Counted from the stretch's first letter, positions 54,501-64,000 are shown. The stretch is 64,000 nt of DNA from Asticcacaulis benevestitus DSM 16100 = ATCC BAA-896 (GCF_000376105.1 NZ_AQWM01000020.1:1-64000), one strand, 5' to 3'. Notes: generated by a model not told the origin, from the letters alone. A program made the numbers and translations.

Positions 54501-57329
54501 TTACCAGCGATAGCTCAGGCCTAGAAGGTAGGTCGAGCCGTACTTCTCTTCTTTGACTACGTTGTTGCCCTTATAGAGATAGAAGGGTTCGTCGGTCAGG
54601 TTCGAACCGGACAGCGAGATGCCAAAGTTCTTCAGAGGGCCGCTCTGGAAGGTGTAGCCGACCTGGGCATCAACCACGTTTTCCGCGCGCACCTGACGGG
54701 TTTGCAGGGAGTTGGTGTAATCAGGCACTTCACCTGTGAACTCGCCACGGTAACGGCTGGATATACGCGCCGAGAGACCATACTTTTCGTAGTAGACCGT
54801 CGTATTGATGACTTTCTTCGACAGGCCAGGCAGGTTGACGGCCGTGCCGGTGTGGTTCGGATCAATCTGGCTGTCGTTGAAGCTAGCGGTCAGGATAGTA
54901 CCGAAGCCATCCAGCCACGGAGCCAGCAGTTCGCCCGGAAGCGACACGGTGAATTCCGCGCCTTTGATCCAGCCACCGTCACCATTGGCCTGGCCAGAAA
55001 TGGTGCCTATGCGGTTGGCATCAGCTTTTGAACAAATCCAGGTGCCGCCGACCATATGCTTGACGGTACGCGCCGCATCGTCATAGCAGTTGCCAGGCAA
55101 GGCCGCGCCACTATAGTCCTTCAGAAGGGTTTGCGTGTAGATGTAGGAGGTCAGGTCCTTGTAGAACAGCGCCGCCGAAATATAGCCCTTGCGGCCGAAA
55201 TAACGCTCGACCGACAAGTCGAAAGCATTGGCCTTCCAGGGTTTGATCTTGGCATTGCCGCCATTGCCGGTCCAGAATATCTGCTGACCATTGAGGGTCG
55301 AGACCACGCCGGTGTCCAGAACGGTGCTATAACTGGTGCCTGCTGACATGTCATCCATGCGCGGACGGGCAAGTGTCGTTCCGGCGCCAACGCGCACGGT
55401 CCAGTTTTCGGCAACAGCGAAGTTCAGGTTAAGGCTGGGCAGGATGTCGGTGTACTTGTCACCATCCGTAATCTGGCGCAGGCCCTGAGGCTGCCCAGAA
55501 CCGTCAGTGAAGAACGATTTGGCCGTCTGATCAGCGGTTTGTGACATGATACCGAGATTGCCCGTGACCGGAATGCCGAACCATTGCGTATCGATATCGG
55601 CTTTGAGGAAGGCGACGTCGATGGTTTCTTCGACCGACCAGTTACGCTTTGTGGCATCGGAATCGAGGGCTTCAAGTAGACCGAAGAACCCGTCCTGATA
55701 CATGGCCAGCGAATCGTAGGAAATCATACCCGAGGTATTGCCCAGGAAGCTGGCATTGGTGACGCCGAGGCGATACTTGTCGGGCACCTTCACTGTTGGC
55801 GCGCTCAGGCTCATATAGGCTGCATAGTCATCCTTGACCTTGCTGCGGTCCGTGTGGCTGTAACCGAACGCGAGCTTGCTAAAAGGCCCGCCGTGGAAGC
55901 GGCGTTCGGCTGTCAGCTTGATGATGTTCAACTCATCCTCGACGTGCGGCGCGCGGAAGAAGCCGCCACGGTTCGTCAGGCCCGACGGGCCACCCCAACC
56001 GCCCGGATCGGTCAGGAAGACGGTGTCGAAATTGCTGTAGTCCACCGTGCCGGAGAGGACATAGCCGTGGTTTTCGCCTTGCTGATCGAAGGTGATGGCG
56101 TCTGTGGCGCCCACGCCGCCCTGCCCTGTGCCAGCGGTCGATTCGATGATGAAGTCATCGCGCGTCAGCTTTTGAGCACTGAGGTCGGCACCCAGTGACC
56201 AGTTTTCATTCAGGTCATAGTTAATATTAAGGCCAAATTGATCGGTTTTGGCCTTGCGCTTGTTCGTGTAATTTTCAACCACGGTCTTCACACCGGTGAA
56301 GACACCGTTATTGATGTAATCGCCATCTACCGTGAAGCCCGGCTGAAGCTGGTTTGCGCCCCACGCCAGAGGGTATTCCAGGCGGGCAATCTTTTGCAAC
56401 TCTTCGAATTCCGAATGGAAGGCATCGAGTGTGACGTGAAGTTGGTCGTTCGGCTTCCATTCGACCACAGCCATGACGCCATTACGGTCAAGGTTCGACG
56501 ATTGTACGCCGTTCTTCTGGCCACCGAGAATAAACTTGCTTTTATTGGCGCCGACACAGGCCGTCGCACTACAGGTCGGAAAATCGCCGTCGCCCCAAGG
56601 CTCGAGACGAGTGAGTTGATAGGGTGACTTGGTATGGGCGTAGCCAATGGCGACCCCCAGGGTCTTACCGAAAAACTGATCGATATAGTTGAACGACCAG
56701 CGGCTGCCGGTATTTTCCAGGCCCGCGATGGCGGCGTCCTCGGAGTTCATTTCGCGGCGTATGTTGATGGCGGCAGCGCGCTTGCCATAGGCCAGCGGAC
56801 GAACGGTTTGCAGGTCGGCAGTGCCGGCGATGCCCTGGCTTGTCATGCCGGCGTTCGGCGTCTTGTAAACCAGAACCTGCGAGATCAGTTCCGACGGATA
56901 CTGGTCAAACTCAACCGAGCGGTTGTCGTTGGTGGAAACCTGTTCGCGACCGTTCAGGGTTGTTACGGTGTAATCGGGGCCAAGACCGCGGATCGACAGG
57001 GTCTGGGCGCGGCCATTGGTGCGCTGGGCGGCGATGCCGGGCAGGCGGGCAATGGATTCGGCGATCGAGGCATCGGGCAGCTTGCCGATATCTTCGGCCG
57101 ACACGGCTTCGACGATCTGCGCGGATTTCTTCTTGGCGGAAATGGCGTCCTGAATACCACGACGGATGCCGGTCACGACGATGGTCGTCGTATCTTCTGC
57201 GGGGGCAGCAGCGGCATCCTGGGCCATAACGGGCGCTGCGAAAGCGCAAGCCGTCAGAATGGCCGCGGTGGCGCCGCAGGTCAGCAGGCGTGCTCTGAAC
57301 GCTGCTGTGTGGCCCTTGGAATTAAGCAT
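54501..57329 (-). CDS. TonB-dependent receptor (oligosaccharide type)
   Basis: A 942-residue outer-membrane transporter. The ATG at 57329 has AGGAGG 8-9 bases upstream; earlier in-frame starts lack a site. The signal peptide LTCGATAAILTACAFAAPVMAQ is followed by the TonB box region TTIVVTG, then a plug (IGKLPDASIAESIARLPGI, SIRGLGPDYTVTTLNGRE). The 22-strand barrel ends with LLGLSYRW, a terminal aromatic residue. This type, with an internal LPDASIAESI segment, is common in Caulobacter for maltose and other glycans. LacI, GH97 and GH15 neighbours suggest alpha-glucans as substrate. Confidence 0.92.
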   Translation of the reverse strand: MLNSKGHTAAFRARLLTCGATAAILTACAFAAPVMAQDAAAAPAEDTTTIVVTGIRRGIQDAISAKKKSAQIVEAVSAEDIGKLPDASIAESIARLPGIAAQRTNGRAQTLSIRGLGPDYTVTTLNGREQVSTNDNRSVEFDQYPSELISQVLVYKTPNAGMTSQGIAGTADLQTVRPLAYGKRAAAINIRREMNSEDAAIAGLENTGSRWSFNYIDQFFGKTLGVAIGYAHTKSPYQLTRLEPWGDGDFPTCSATACVGANKSKFILGGQKNGVQSSNLDRNGVMAVVEWKPNDQLHVTLDAFHSEFEELQKIARLEYPLAWGANQLQPGFTVDGDYINNGVFTGVKTVVENYTNKRKAKTDQFGLNINYDLNENWSLGADLSAQKLTRDDFIIESTAGTGQGGVGATDAITFDQQGENHGYVLSGTVDYSNFDTVFLTDPGGWGGPSGLTNRGGFFRAPHVEDELNIIKLTAERRFHGGPFSKLAFGYSHTDRSKVKDDYAAYMSLSAPTVKVPDKYRLGVTNASFLGNTSGMISYDSLAMYQDGFFGLLEALDSDATKRNWSVEETIDVAFLKADIDTQWFGIPVTGNLGIMSQTADQTAKSFFTDGSGQPQGLRQITDGDKYTDILPSLNLNFAVAENWTVRVGAGTTLARPRMDDMSAGTSYSTVLDTGVVSTLNGQQIFWTGNGGNAKIKPWKANAFDLSVERYFGRKGYISAALFYKDLTSYIYTQTLLKDYSGAALPGNCYDDAARTVKHMVGGTWICSKADANRIGTISGQANGDGGWIKGAEFTVSLPGELLAPWLDGFGTILTASFNDSQIDPNHTGTAVNLPGLSKKVINTTVYYEKYGLSARISSRYRGEFTGEVPDYTNSLQTRQVRAENVVDAQVGYTFQSGPLKNFGISLSGSNLTDEPFYLYKGNNVVKEEKYGSTYLLGLSYRW

Positions 57330-57482
57330 AGTGAGTTTCCTCCTGGTGTTGCGTTTTGATATGACAACGCTTGTCCCGTTCTTTGCGGGACATTCGCCTT
57401 TTGACATCTCAACCCTCAATGACACTCTGACGGCGTCTGTTGCGGCGAATATCTATCGAACACCATATTTTTTGCAAGGCTT

Positions 57483-57684
57483 TGCAAAATTTTGCATTCC
57501 GAGACCTGTACTATTTGTAATAATGTGGCTTTGAGGATACGAAAAACGCATTATTCACGTCAGTTTGCATGTATATATAATACAATCTGCCAAATAATGC
57601 TTCGCAATGACGCGTTATGGGCGTTTTTCATTTTTGACAAAAAGTTTAAAAAATTGCAATTTTATGCAAATGTAGCGCTAACAT
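57483..57684. promoter_or_regulatory. Palindromic operators upstream of the TonB receptor
   Basis: Two candidate sites lie in the 381-bp gap between lacI and the receptor gene. TGCAAAATTTTGCA (57483-57496) is a perfect 14-bp palindrome. ATGTAGCGCTAACAT (57670-57684) has the AGCGCT centre and ATGT/ACAT ends typical of LacI-family operators. The rest of the gap is AT-rich and holds no gene. Confidence 0.5.
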
Positions 57685-57710
57685 AGGCAAAACTCCTGCG
57701 GCACCCATGC

Positions 57711-58733
57711 TCAGCCACCGCACGATTCGCGCACGACCAACTCCGTAGACAAGATTTCGGTGTGAATGTCGTCGTTGGAAATCGAACCGATCAGCTTGGA
57801 CACCATCAGCTTGCCGGCGCGCGCCAGCTCCTGTGAAATTGTCGTCAGGGCCGGACGGGTGAGACTCGCAAGCTGGATATTATCATAGCCGACCACCGAC
57901 ACATCATCGGGCACGCTGCGGCCGGCGCGCATCAGGCCGCGAATAGCGCCAAAGGCGATGATATCGGAACAGGCAAACAGACCGTCAAAGGCCAGTCCCT
58001 TGTTGATCAGCGTAAGCACGGCAGCTTCGGCCGATGCCAGTTCGAAATGCGTGGGTACGACAAGCTTCGGATCGTAGGTGAGGCCCGCTTCGGCCAGGGC
58101 GCTGAGGTAGCCCTGAAAGCGCTGCTTCATCTCGGTGCCTTCGGTTTCACCAAAATAGGCGATGCGCTTGCGTCCCAGGCGGGCGAGGTGCGACGTGGCG
58201 CGCGTGCCGCCTTGCAAATTGTTCGAGCCAACCGTGCAATATTTCTGACCGGGCAGTTCCTGGCCCCAGACGATGAACTTATTGGTCGAATCGGCGAGGT
58301 GATTGAAGCGATCGTGCAGATAGCTCTGACCAAGGAAGATGACACCATCGGCCTTGATATTGGCCATCAGGGTGGCGAGGTCGTTCTGGCTTTTGGGCGT
58401 CAGGTGCGACAACAGGAGATCGCAGCCCATATCGCGCGCCGCCTCCCCCACAGCCGAAATCATTTCCTGATAAAAGGGGTCGGAAAAGCGGCCTTCGCGG
58501 CCATGGGGCGGCGGGATAACGATGGCGATGGTGGCCTGAGAACCGCTCATCGACATCGGCATGTCCTGATTGAGCACGTAATTGTGGTCGCGGGCAATCT
58601 TCCATACGCGCCGCTTGGTGACGCGATTGACGGCGGGCGAATCATTGAGCGCGCGCGAAACCGTCGCCACCGAGACGCCCGCAATCTTGGCCAGATCCTC
58701 CAGCCTTATCTTGCCCGATATATTGTCCATCAT
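57711..58733 (-). CDS. LacI-family transcriptional regulator
   Basis: A 340-residue protein. The N-terminal HTH is LEDLAKIAGVSVATVSRALN, and the hinge is KIARDHNYVLNQ. A periplasmic-binding-like effector domain follows (VIPPPHGREGRF, FLGQSYLHDRF, SDIIAFGAIRGLMRAG, VSVVGYDNIQLASLTRP). It lies between the receptor and the GH97 gene on the same strand and is likely the local repressor, relieved by an alpha-glucan product. A 16-bp palindrome upstream could be its own operator. Confidence 0.93.
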   Translation of the reverse strand: MMDNISGKIRLEDLAKIAGVSVATVSRALNDSPAVNRVTKRRVWKIARDHNYVLNQDMPMSMSGSQATIAIVIPPPHGREGRFSDPFYQEMISAVGEAARDMGCDLLLSHLTPKSQNDLATLMANIKADGVIFLGQSYLHDRFNHLADSTNKFIVWGQELPGQKYCTVGSNNLQGGTRATSHLARLGRKRIAYFGETEGTEMKQRFQGYLSALAEAGLTYDPKLVVPTHFELASAEAAVLTLINKGLAFDGLFACSDIIAFGAIRGLMRAGRSVPDDVSVVGYDNIQLASLTRPALTTISQELARAGKLMVSKLIGSISNDDIHTEILSTELVVRESCGG

Positions 58734-58790
58734 CCCTCAACCTCGTCCGCTTTACACGGACCAGGACTGAGACAACACAAATTTATGAGT

Positions 58791-58806
58791 GAAAGCAAGT
58801 GCTTTC
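58791..58806. promoter_or_regulatory. LacI-type palindrome upstream of lacI
   Basis: GAAAGCA-AG-TGCTTTC is a perfect inverted repeat centred 66 bp before the lacI ATG and 36 bp after the GH97 stop. This is a plausible autoregulatory operator. Confidence 0.55.
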
Positions 58807-58841
58807 GTAGTTATGAAAAAAGCTTAATCGACACGCCAGGG

Positions 58842-60965
58842 CTACTTTCTGGCTTTTGATTTACCGAGCGCCTTGAAGCGGATCGCCTCGCCCCCCCCCG
58901 GCGCCATGCGCACCTTCAGCGTATCCGCCGCCGTCACCGTCTTGTCTTCGATGACGATATCAAAGCGCGCATCCCCGGTCATTCCGGCGTTCGGACCATC
59001 GCGGTAGATCTGCGCCGTGTAGCTGCGACCGGGCTCCAGGAAGGTCAGGGGCACATCGACGCTGCGCTCGGTTTCATCGGTCACCGCGCCAAGATACCAG
59101 TCCTCCGACGCCTTGTCCTTGCGCACGATGGTGGCGAAATCGCCCGGCTCGCCATTCAGCGCAATCGATTGCTCCCAGTCGGTCGGCACGTCCTTGATGA
59201 ACTGGAAGGGCTTCGGATATTTGGCGTAGTTTTCCGGCAGGTCGGCCGCCATCTGGATCGGCGAATAGAGCACGACATAAAGCGCCAGTTGCTTGGCCTG
59301 GGTCGAGGCGATCGGCCTGCCCTGCCCTTGCAGGCTCAGGATTCCCGGCGTGAAGTCCATCGGGCCCGACAACATGCGGGTGAAGACGAGATTGGCCTCG
59401 TGCTCCGCCGGGTTCTGCGGGTCACCCCAGGCGTTATATTCCATGCCACGCTGGCCTTCACGCGACACCCAGTTCGGATAGGTGCGGCGCAGACCGGTGT
59501 CCTTGATGGGCTCGTGCGTATCAATGGCGATGTGATACTTGGCGGCGGTGGTCACGTTCAGCAGGTAGTGACGCACCATTTCCTGACTGTCGTTCCAGGC
59601 GTAGCGGATGCTGCCATCCGGCGCCTTGACGCGGGCGCCGCCAGCATCCGCGACATAGCCGGTCTTCACCGAATCGACGCCGTATTTTTCGTATTGTTTG
59701 AAGCCCGCCTCCATCTGCGGTTCGTAATTTGCTATATTTCCGGAAGTCTCGTTATGTCCAACCAGATGGACACCCTTTTTCAGGCCATACGCCGAGATAG
59801 CGGGCAGGTCGAAGTCCGGATAGCTTTCGGTGAAGGAGAAATTATAGCCCTTGCCGAACCAGTCTTCCCAGCCCTTGTTCCAGCCCTCGACCAGCACGCC
59901 GCGGAAACCATTTTTGGCGGCGAAATCAATATAGGCCTTGGTGTTGGTGGTGGTGGCGCCGTGGCGTGGACCGGCTTCCCATGTCCATGTGTTGAGGTGC
60001 ATGCCCCACCAGATGCCGACATATTTATACGGCTTGACCCATGACACATCGCCCAGCTTGTTAGGCTCATTGAGGTTCAGGATCAGGTCCGAACCATTAT
60101 AGAGCGCCGCGGCGGAATCGGTGATTTGCAACGTGCGCCACGGCGTTGGGAACGGCGCGTCACGCACCACCGGCGCGCCCATAGCCGAAGGGGCAAGGCG
60201 CGTTTTCAGGCGCTGGCCATCAACGCGGCGCAGCCACATGGCGGCATAGTCCACCAGAGCCGCTTCATGGAACGAAATATAGAGCCCCTTGTCGGTCTTG
60301 AGGGTCATCGGCGTCTGGGCTTCGCTGACCTCATCGAGCGGTGTCTTTTGATAAAGGTATTCTTCGCGGTTCCATTCGCCGGCGACATCCCACCAGGCGG
60401 TCGCCTTGTCGGCCACGGCGAACTCGGTCAGTTCGTCCATGATCTGCAGCTTGTGGAGTTGCGGCTGGTCAGGGAACTCGTAACGGAAGCCCAAGCCATC
60501 GTCATACATGCGGAAAACCACGGTCATCTTGCGGTCGTCCCACGTCTTCTGGACGACATTGACGCGCAGTTCGTTATAGTGATTGCGCGTGAAACGGCGC
60601 TCGCCCCACGGCTGTTCCCAGGTGTCATCGTGCGCGCTGACATCGGCGGTTTCCAGTGCGAAATAACGATCAAGCTTCGGCACATTGGCAAGGATGAGGC
60701 CCAGCCGCGACGGCGCGATCACCGTGTGGCCGTTGCGGGTGATCTGATAGGACAGGTTGCCATCACCGCTCAGCATCACATCGACATGCAAAACCTTGCC
60801 GGGTGAATCGGCGCTGGCGATCGTTTGGAATTTCGGCGCCGCCTGCGACGCCTGCGAAACATCGGCGGCCGGTGCTGTCTCCTGCGCCAGGGCCGGCGCC
60901 ACGTTCAAAGCGGCACCTGCGAGCAGGGGGAAAACGAAGGTCATAAGGCGCGACCTGAAAAGCAT
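58842..60965 (-). CDS. GH97 alpha-glucosidase (SusB-like)
   Basis: A 707-residue glycoside hydrolase with a signal peptide (VFPLLAGAALNVAPALAQ), so probably periplasmic or outer-membrane facing. The N-terminal beta-sandwich is followed by a TIM barrel. The motifs GVLVEGWNKGW, LVGHNETSGNIANYE, and THEPIKDTGLRRTYPN carry the Glu residues of the GH97 active site. Inverting alpha-glucosidases of the SusB type have all of these; the retaining type would have Asp. Adjacent lacI and the TonB receptor imply use of malto-oligosaccharides. It is divergent from the GH15 gene. Confidence 0.9.
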   Translation of the reverse strand: MLFRSRLMTFVFPLLAGAALNVAPALAQETAPAADVSQASQAAPKFQTIASADSPGKVLHVDVMLSGDGNLSYQITRNGHTVIAPSRLGLILANVPKLDRYFALETADVSAHDDTWEQPWGERRFTRNHYNELRVNVVQKTWDDRKMTVVFRMYDDGLGFRYEFPDQPQLHKLQIMDELTEFAVADKATAWWDVAGEWNREEYLYQKTPLDEVSEAQTPMTLKTDKGLYISFHEAALVDYAAMWLRRVDGQRLKTRLAPSAMGAPVVRDAPFPTPWRTLQITDSAAALYNGSDLILNLNEPNKLGDVSWVKPYKYVGIWWGMHLNTWTWEAGPRHGATTTNTKAYIDFAAKNGFRGVLVEGWNKGWEDWFGKGYNFSFTESYPDFDLPAISAYGLKKGVHLVGHNETSGNIANYEPQMEAGFKQYEKYGVDSVKTGYVADAGGARVKAPDGSIRYAWNDSQEMVRHYLLNVTTAAKYHIAIDTHEPIKDTGLRRTYPNWVSREGQRGMEYNAWGDPQNPAEHEANLVFTRMLSGPMDFTPGILSLQGQGRPIASTQAKQLALYVVLYSPIQMAADLPENYAKYPKPFQFIKDVPTDWEQSIALNGEPGDFATIVRKDKASEDWYLGAVTDETERSVDVPLTFLEPGRSYTAQIYRDGPNAGMTGDARFDIVIEDKTVTAADTLKVRMAPGGGEAIRFKALGKSKARK

Positions 60966-61052
60966 GGCGATGTTCCTGTCCTGTAATTTTTATACTGTGG
61001 GCTTAAGCCAATTGTCCGCCCGGCAAAAGCCCTCCGGGACCCATGAAGCGCC

Positions 61053-61202
61053 TGCATACGTATTCAAAGGCGCAAACAGGGGCTGAATACGTATTCAAAT
61101 TGTCTGTCACCCAGGCAAACGATAGGTTGAGACAACTTAGTAAACTTAAGCGTCTCTTTCCCGTGCACAGTGTGTATAGGATAGCAAATGTAAGCGTTTA
61201 CA
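61053..61202. promoter_or_regulatory. Operator cluster at the GH97 side
   Basis: TGCATACGTATTCA (61053-61066) and TGAATACGTATTCA (61084-61097, perfect palindrome) have centres 31 bp apart, near the GH97 promoter. TGTAAGCGTTTACA (61189-61202) is a near-palindrome of the LacI/cre type. Confidence 0.65.
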
Positions 61203-61343
61203 CATTCTCTTCAGGCCGTCAATCGGGTCGTCTCCGGACGTCTTTGCATTGCCCGCCATCCTGCCATTTCGGTCGTTGTGACGCGATCGGGATACACCAA
61301 TTACAGGCGTCTGTTTGTAAGCGGTATCTTCTCAACATAAACT

Positions 61344-61379
61344 GCTCTTTGGCCCTGACGGACCAAAGAGCTTTTTTTT
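61344..61379 (+). terminator. Rho-independent terminator in the GH97/GH15 intergenic region
   Basis: A 9-bp perfect stem, GCTCTTTGG (61344-61352) with CCAAAGAGC (61363-61371), 10-base loop, then eight T. It lies on the plus strand about 200 bp upstream of the GH15 start, where no gene ends. Confidence 0.85.
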
Positions 61380-61426
61380 GCGCTCAAGCCGCGGGGTTTC
61401 GCCGCAATGTCCTCTGCAGTTAGGTG

Positions 61427-61471
61427 TGGATTCGTATTCATAACGAAATTCATGCGGTGAATACGTATGCA
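61427..61471. promoter_or_regulatory. Operator pair at the GH15 side
   Basis: TGGATTCGTATTCA (61427-61440) and TGAATACGTATGCA (61458-61471) are variants of the TGAATACGTATTCA palindrome present on the GH97 side, with centres 31 bp apart. The same spacing on both sides suggests one regulator controls both genes. Confidence 0.65.
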
Positions 61472-61580
61472 GCGCGACGACACTCCCGCTCTTTGACATA
61501 ATCACCCCAAGCACCGCACCGAAGCGGTCATAATCAATAAAATCCGAGCCGCACCGGCGCTTCGGATGCAGGAGAAGCGT

Positions 61581-64000
61581 ATGGAATTCCGCGTTCGCAA
61601 ACATGTTCTGGCCGCCTGTGTCAGTCTGCTGGCCATGAGCGCCGGTCTGCCCACCCTGGCGCAGGAGGCTATGCACGATCATAACCCGACCGTGATTGCC
61701 GATGCGAAGGCGACGAATGGTCCCGGCAAGCCCTCCCCCTGGGCCTATTCGGGTAAGCAGGGCATCGGCAGCGCTTACGAGGCCTATAAGGATTTCCAGT
61801 TCTCGGACAAGGCCACTACCGGCACCGTGTCAAAGGTATGGTTCTCGCTGGCCGAGGGCGTGGTGACCGAGACCATGTACGGCCTGATCCATCAGGCGCA
61901 GATCCGCGAATTGCAGATCGCCGTCACCGGCAAGGGCTGGACCGCCTTCGAGCGCACCGACACAATCAGCCATGTCAGCTATATCCACACCGACAAGGCC
62001 GGCCGGCCGCTCTCGCCCGCCTATCGCCTGACCAATACCGATAAGCAGGGCCGCTTCGTCATCATCAAGGACGTCTTCACCGACCCGGATCGCCAGACCC
62101 TGATGGTGCGCGTTACGGTCAAGGCGCTGAAAGGCCCGGTCACGCCCTATGTCATCCTTGATCCGTCGATGGCCAATACATCCGGCGATGATCTGGGCCA
62201 CGCCAACGTCACCAACCTGCAAGCCTGGCAGGGGAATGTGGCGCTCAATCTTTCGGCCAGCGTGCCGTTCAAAAAAGCGACCGTCGGCTATACCGGCGTC
62301 AGCGATGGCATCGCCAGCCTGACCGCTTCGCAGACCCTGGGCGAATTGCCCAGTGCTGCTAACAACAAGGGCAATATCGTGCTGGTCGGGCAATTGCCGG
62401 TCGTGACGAAGCAGACCACAGTCGATCTGGCCGTAGGTTTCGGCGCCACACCGAAAGCCGCCACCGCCGAATCCGCCGCCAGTCTGAAGACCGGTTACGC
62501 CAAGGTGCTGGCCAACTTCAACGGCGAGGGCAAGGCAGTCGGCTGGGAGGACTACCTCGCCTCGCTCTCCGAACTAAAAAGCCTCATTCCCATCTCGGAA
62601 GACAACGGCAAGCTGCTCTATGCCTCGGCCCTGATGCTGAAGGTGCAGGAAGACCACACCTCCGCCGGCGCTATGATCGCCTCTCTCAGCAACCCGTGGG
62701 GCGATACGGTGACCGCCGATATCTCCGCCACGGGCTACAAGGCGGTGTGGCCACGTGACTTCTACCAGGTGTCGATGGCGCTGGCAGCTCTGGGCGACAA
62801 GGCAACGCCGGTCGCTGCTTTCCGTTACCTGCCGACCGTTCAGGTCAAGGCCAGCACACCCGGCAATACTGGCGCCACCGGTTGGTTCCTGCAAAAGGCC
62901 CATGTCGACGGCACGCCGGAATGGGTCGGCGTCCAGCTCGACCAAACCGCCATGCCGATCCTGCTCGGCGCCCGTCTGGAGCAACTGGGCCTGATCCCCA
63001 AGGCCGAACTGATGGCCTCGTGGCAAACCATGCTGAAGCCTGCCGCCGACTTCCTGAGCCATGGCGGCACGGTCGGGCTCGATTGGAACCACGCCACCAT
63101 CACCCCGCCCTATAGCCAGCAGGAACGCTGGGAAGAGCAGGAAGGCCATTCGCCCTCCACCACCGCCGCGGTGATCGCCGGCCTGGTGGCCGCCGCTGAT
63201 ATGGCCACGCAGGCAGGCGACGCCGAGAGCGCAAAGCTTTACGCCGCCAAGGCCGATGATTATTCCGGAAAACTGGAACAACGCCTTTTCACCACCACCG
63301 GCAAGCTGCGCGGCGACAATAAACCCGCCAGCTATTTCCTGCGCATCTCGCGTTCGGACGACGCCAATAATCCCGGCACACTCGATGATCGCAATGGCCT
63401 CAAGGGTCTGCGTGCCGACCTGATGGTCGATGCTGGCTTCCTGGAGCTGGTGCGCTATGGCGTGCGGCCAGCCAATGACAAGGACATCGCCGCTTCGCTG
63501 GCCGTGATCGACGACCAAACCCTGCCGGACAGCCTGCGCGTGCGTTACGATTTCCATTTCCCCGGCGCGGGCGTGACTGTGCCCGGGTTCAGACGTTACG
63601 GTAATGACGGCTATGGTGAAGGCACGAACGGTGGAAATTACGGCTCGATGTCGCCGGATCAGCGCGGCCGCGTCTGGCCGATCTTCACCGGCGAACGCGG
63701 CCATTACGAACTGGCTGCGGACAGCCTGAAAGCCGGCGGCGTCAGCGATGCCGACGTCGCCGTCGTTCGCGGCACCTATGTTAAGGGCATGGAGCTTTTC
63801 GCCAACGAAGGCCTGATGATCCCCGAACAGGTCTATGATGGCGTCGGCTCGAAGACCACGCATGATTATACTGTCGGTGAAGGCACCGACAGCGCCACAC
63901 CACTGGCCTGGTCACACGCCGAATATGTCAAGCTGTTGCGCAGTGTGCGTGATCGTCAGGTTTGGGATCGCAATGCCACGACATACCAGCATTTCACTAA
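61581..64000 (+). CDS. GH15 glucoamylase-like glycosidase, 3' end beyond window
   Basis: At least 806 residues, running to the window end. The ATG at 61581 is preceded by GGAG at a 6-base distance. The signal peptide is VLAACVSLLAMSAGLPTLAQ. An N-terminal beta-sandwich (60-300) precedes the (alpha/alpha)6 barrel, with YKAVWPRDFYQVSMALAALG, RWEEQEGHSPSTTAAVIAGL (first catalytic Glu region) and MIPEQVYDG (second Glu). This is the layout of bacterial glucoamylases that release glucose from starch or maltodextrin ends. It is divergent from GH97 and shares operator sites with it. Confidence 0.9.
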   Translation, partial: MEFRVRKHVLAACVSLLAMSAGLPTLAQEAMHDHNPTVIADAKATNGPGKPSPWAYSGKQGIGSAYEAYKDFQFSDKATTGTVSKVWFSLAEGVVTETMYGLIHQAQIRELQIAVTGKGWTAFERTDTISHVSYIHTDKAGRPLSPAYRLTNTDKQGRFVIIKDVFTDPDRQTLMVRVTVKALKGPVTPYVILDPSMANTSGDDLGHANVTNLQAWQGNVALNLSASVPFKKATVGYTGVSDGIASLTASQTLGELPSAANNKGNIVLVGQLPVVTKQTTVDLAVGFGATPKAATAESAASLKTGYAKVLANFNGEGKAVGWEDYLASLSELKSLIPISEDNGKLLYASALMLKVQEDHTSAGAMIASLSNPWGDTVTADISATGYKAVWPRDFYQVSMALAALGDKATPVAAFRYLPTVQVKASTPGNTGATGWFLQKAHVDGTPEWVGVQLDQTAMPILLGARLEQLGLIPKAELMASWQTMLKPAADFLSHGGTVGLDWNHATITPPYSQQERWEEQEGHSPSTTAAVIAGLVAAADMATQAGDAESAKLYAAKADDYSGKLEQRLFTTTGKLRGDNKPASYFLRISRSDDANNPGTLDDRNGLKGLRADLMVDAGFLELVRYGVRPANDKDIAASLAVIDDQTLPDSLRVRYDFHFPGAGVTVPGFRRYGNDGYGEGTNGGNYGSMSPDQRGRVWPIFTGERGHYELAADSLKAGGVSDADVAVVRGTYVKGMELFANEGLMIPEQVYDGVGSKTTHDYTVGEGTDSATPLAWSHAEYVKLLRSVRDRQVWDRNATTYQHFT

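Overview
The window looks like chromosomal DNA of a stalked alphaproteobacterium of the Caulobacterales, most likely Asticcacaulis or a close relative. The best clues are a DivL-type pseudokinase with Tyr in place of the phospho-accepting His, a ChrR/RpoE pair, a sdhCDAB operon of alphaproteobacterial type, and a TonB receptor / tryptophan halogenase / LacI / GH97 / GH15 sugar-uptake locus. The genus is inferred from gene content only.

Positions 1 to about 28.8 kb are accessory DNA. It opens with the 3' end of an IS256-family element. A mobilizable-element module follows (alpA-like regulator, nucleotidyltransferase-HEPN protein, sigma-like factor, traD, traC, an oriT-like site, and a MobQ/TraA relaxase-helicase). 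Next is a candidate defence block: a 1570-residue STAND ATPase with an N-terminal nuclease-like domain, and a convergent two-gene unit whose larger protein ends in a HEPN-like R-x4-H motif. A two-partner secretion system comes next, with a 2981-residue exoprotein carrying about twelve YDG repeats and its outer-membrane transporter, and then a hipBA toxin-antitoxin pair. Three same-orientation copies of a 163-bp sequence, each ending in AAAGG-N7-CCTTT, separate these modules. They look like attachment-site junctions left by stepwise island accretion. No integrase gene is present in the window.

From about 28.98 kb the content is that of a core genome: divL, an HPP-CBS membrane protein, creD, a padR/membrane-protein pair, a ferredoxin, and sdhCDAB. 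A complete leucine/isovalerate pathway (liuB, liuC, liuD, liuA, liuE) lies divergent from a LysR regulator. A ChrR-RpoE singlet-oxygen-type sigma system lies divergent from an FAD oxidoreductase / DUF1365 / esterase operon; both sides carry a TGATCC-N18-TA promoter-like element.

The right end (52.8-64 kb) is an alpha-glucan utilisation locus. The TonB receptor would import maltodextrin-like sugars, and periplasmic GH97 and GH15 enzymes would hydrolyse them. A LacI regulator lies between the receptor and GH97, and several palindromic operators sit in the intergenic spaces. The GH15 gene runs off the window. No rRNA, complete tRNA or CRISPR array was found.
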